From assembly GCA_016934435.1 (NCBI GenBank), contig JAFGSU010000268.1:1-5847 (forward strand): a stretch of DNA of 5,847 nt, in the 5' to 3' direction. Origin of the DNA: Candidatus Zhuqueibacterota bacterium. GTDB taxonomy: Bacteria > Zhuqueibacterota > Zhuqueibacteria > Residuimicrobiales > Residuimicrobiaceae. Of the stretch, positions 5,440 to 5,847 are shown piece by piece; positions within the stretch are counted from its first letter, which is position 1; each line of letters opens with the position of its first letter. Under the pieces are notes generated by a model. The model searched no databases. It worked only from the letters and a program-made list of their open reading frames with translations, and was not told where the DNA came from. Both the position numbers and the translations under genes were made by a program.

Positions 5440-5847
5440 CCGGCCATATCCTCCTTATCACTACCTTCAATCAAAATAGTATCATTGGATTCCAACTCAT
5501 TTAGCAACCATTGTTGTGCTTTTGCCATGCTGGAAAATTCTTGCACGTTCTTTTTTTCTCCTGAATAGGCCTTGATCGCTTTTGCGGTAAATTGTACTTT
5601 TTTACCGATCAGCAGGATGAGATCAATGGGCATAGCCGCCAGATAGTGTCCCATCATCTCATGCATGGTTTTAGATTGCTTGCCCAACTCCGCCATGTCG
5701 CCCATGATCAGGACCAATCGTTTGCTATAATCCCGGAATGCAAGCAGAGACTTTGTCGATTTCATCAAAGATTGCGGTGTTGCATCATACGTATCATCAA
5801 GAATGTGGATATCTCTTTTGCAGTTGATCAATACGCCCCGACCTTCC
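5409..5847 (-). CDS. MurF-like Mur ligase, C-terminal domain only (5' end outside window)
   Basis: About 145 residues are visible, open to the window edge. They match the C-terminal (ligand-binding) domain of Mur ligases, closest to MurF, which adds D-Ala-D-Ala to UDP-MurNAc-tripeptide in the cytoplasm. The evidence is a GRG segment at the edge, ILDDTYDATPQS (the MurF signature DDsYNANPxS), LVLIMGDMAELG (MurF LGdMLELG), LILLIGKK and ILIEGSD near the end. Two signature positions depart from the usual: the NAN triplet is DAT, and the LVKGSR-type motif reads LIEGSD. So this may be a divergent MurF, or a related Mur ligase with another substrate. The ATP-binding and central domains are not in the window, so I leave the symbol blank. 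Its link to the hydrogenase genes may be only proximity. Confidence 0.8.
   Translation of the reverse strand, partial: EGRGVLINCKRDIHILDDTYDATPQSLMKSTKSLLAFRDYSKRLVLIMGDMAELGKQSKTMHEMMGHYLAAMPIDLILLIGKKVQFTAKAIKAYSGEKKNVQEFSSMAKAQQWLLNELESNDTILIEGSDKEDMAGLVKHLIEKL

Overview
The window is a single co-directional block, all on the minus strand, built around a cytoplasmic NAD(H)-linked [FeFe] hydrogenase of the HndABCD/HydABC type. The host is most likely an anaerobic, fermentative or syntrophic bacterium: the enzyme class is typical of such organisms, and the Mur-ligase-like gene upstream fits a peptidoglycan-making bacterium. Base composition looks near balanced, and I cannot name a phylum with confidence.

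Read in the direction of transcription (high to low coordinates), the layout is: the C-terminal part of a MurF-like Mur ligase (5847-5409, 5' end outside the window); a PHP-domain metal-dependent phosphoesterase (5343-4567); a small stand-alone GHKL ATPase (4505-3957); hndB, a thioredoxin-like [2Fe-2S] protein (3918-3556); hndA/NuoE (3502-3026); hndC/NuoF (3033-1402, overlapping hndA by 8 nt); and hndD, the catalytic [FeFe] hydrogenase subunit (1294 to the window edge, C-terminus missing). Gaps between genes are short (38-107 nt, one overlap) and I see no convincing internal terminator, so the PHP-to-hndD part is probably one operon. Whether the Mur ligase belongs to that transcript is unclear.

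The expected electron path is NAD(H) to FMN in HndC, then through iron-sulfur clusters of HndC, HndA and HndD to the H-cluster, where protons and H2 interconvert. The unusual points are in HndC. Its N-terminal thioredoxin-like domain aligns with the neighbouring HndB, but all three HndB cysteine positions are replaced (by His13, Thr46 and Tyr50), and the domain has no cysteine at all. HndC also stops soon after the NuoF core and lacks the C-terminal 2[4Fe-4S] ferredoxin domain found in long HydB/HndC subunits. Together this predicts a cluster-poor beta subunit, which bears on whether the enzyme bifurcates electrons between NADH and ferredoxin. HndD has TSCSPGW in place of the classical TSCCPxW motif. 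The PHP and GHKL proteins have no assigned role in hydrogenase function and are the least explained members of the block.

I saw no RNA genes, mobile elements, CRISPR arrays or attachment sites. No gene-free stretch exceeds 300 bases.
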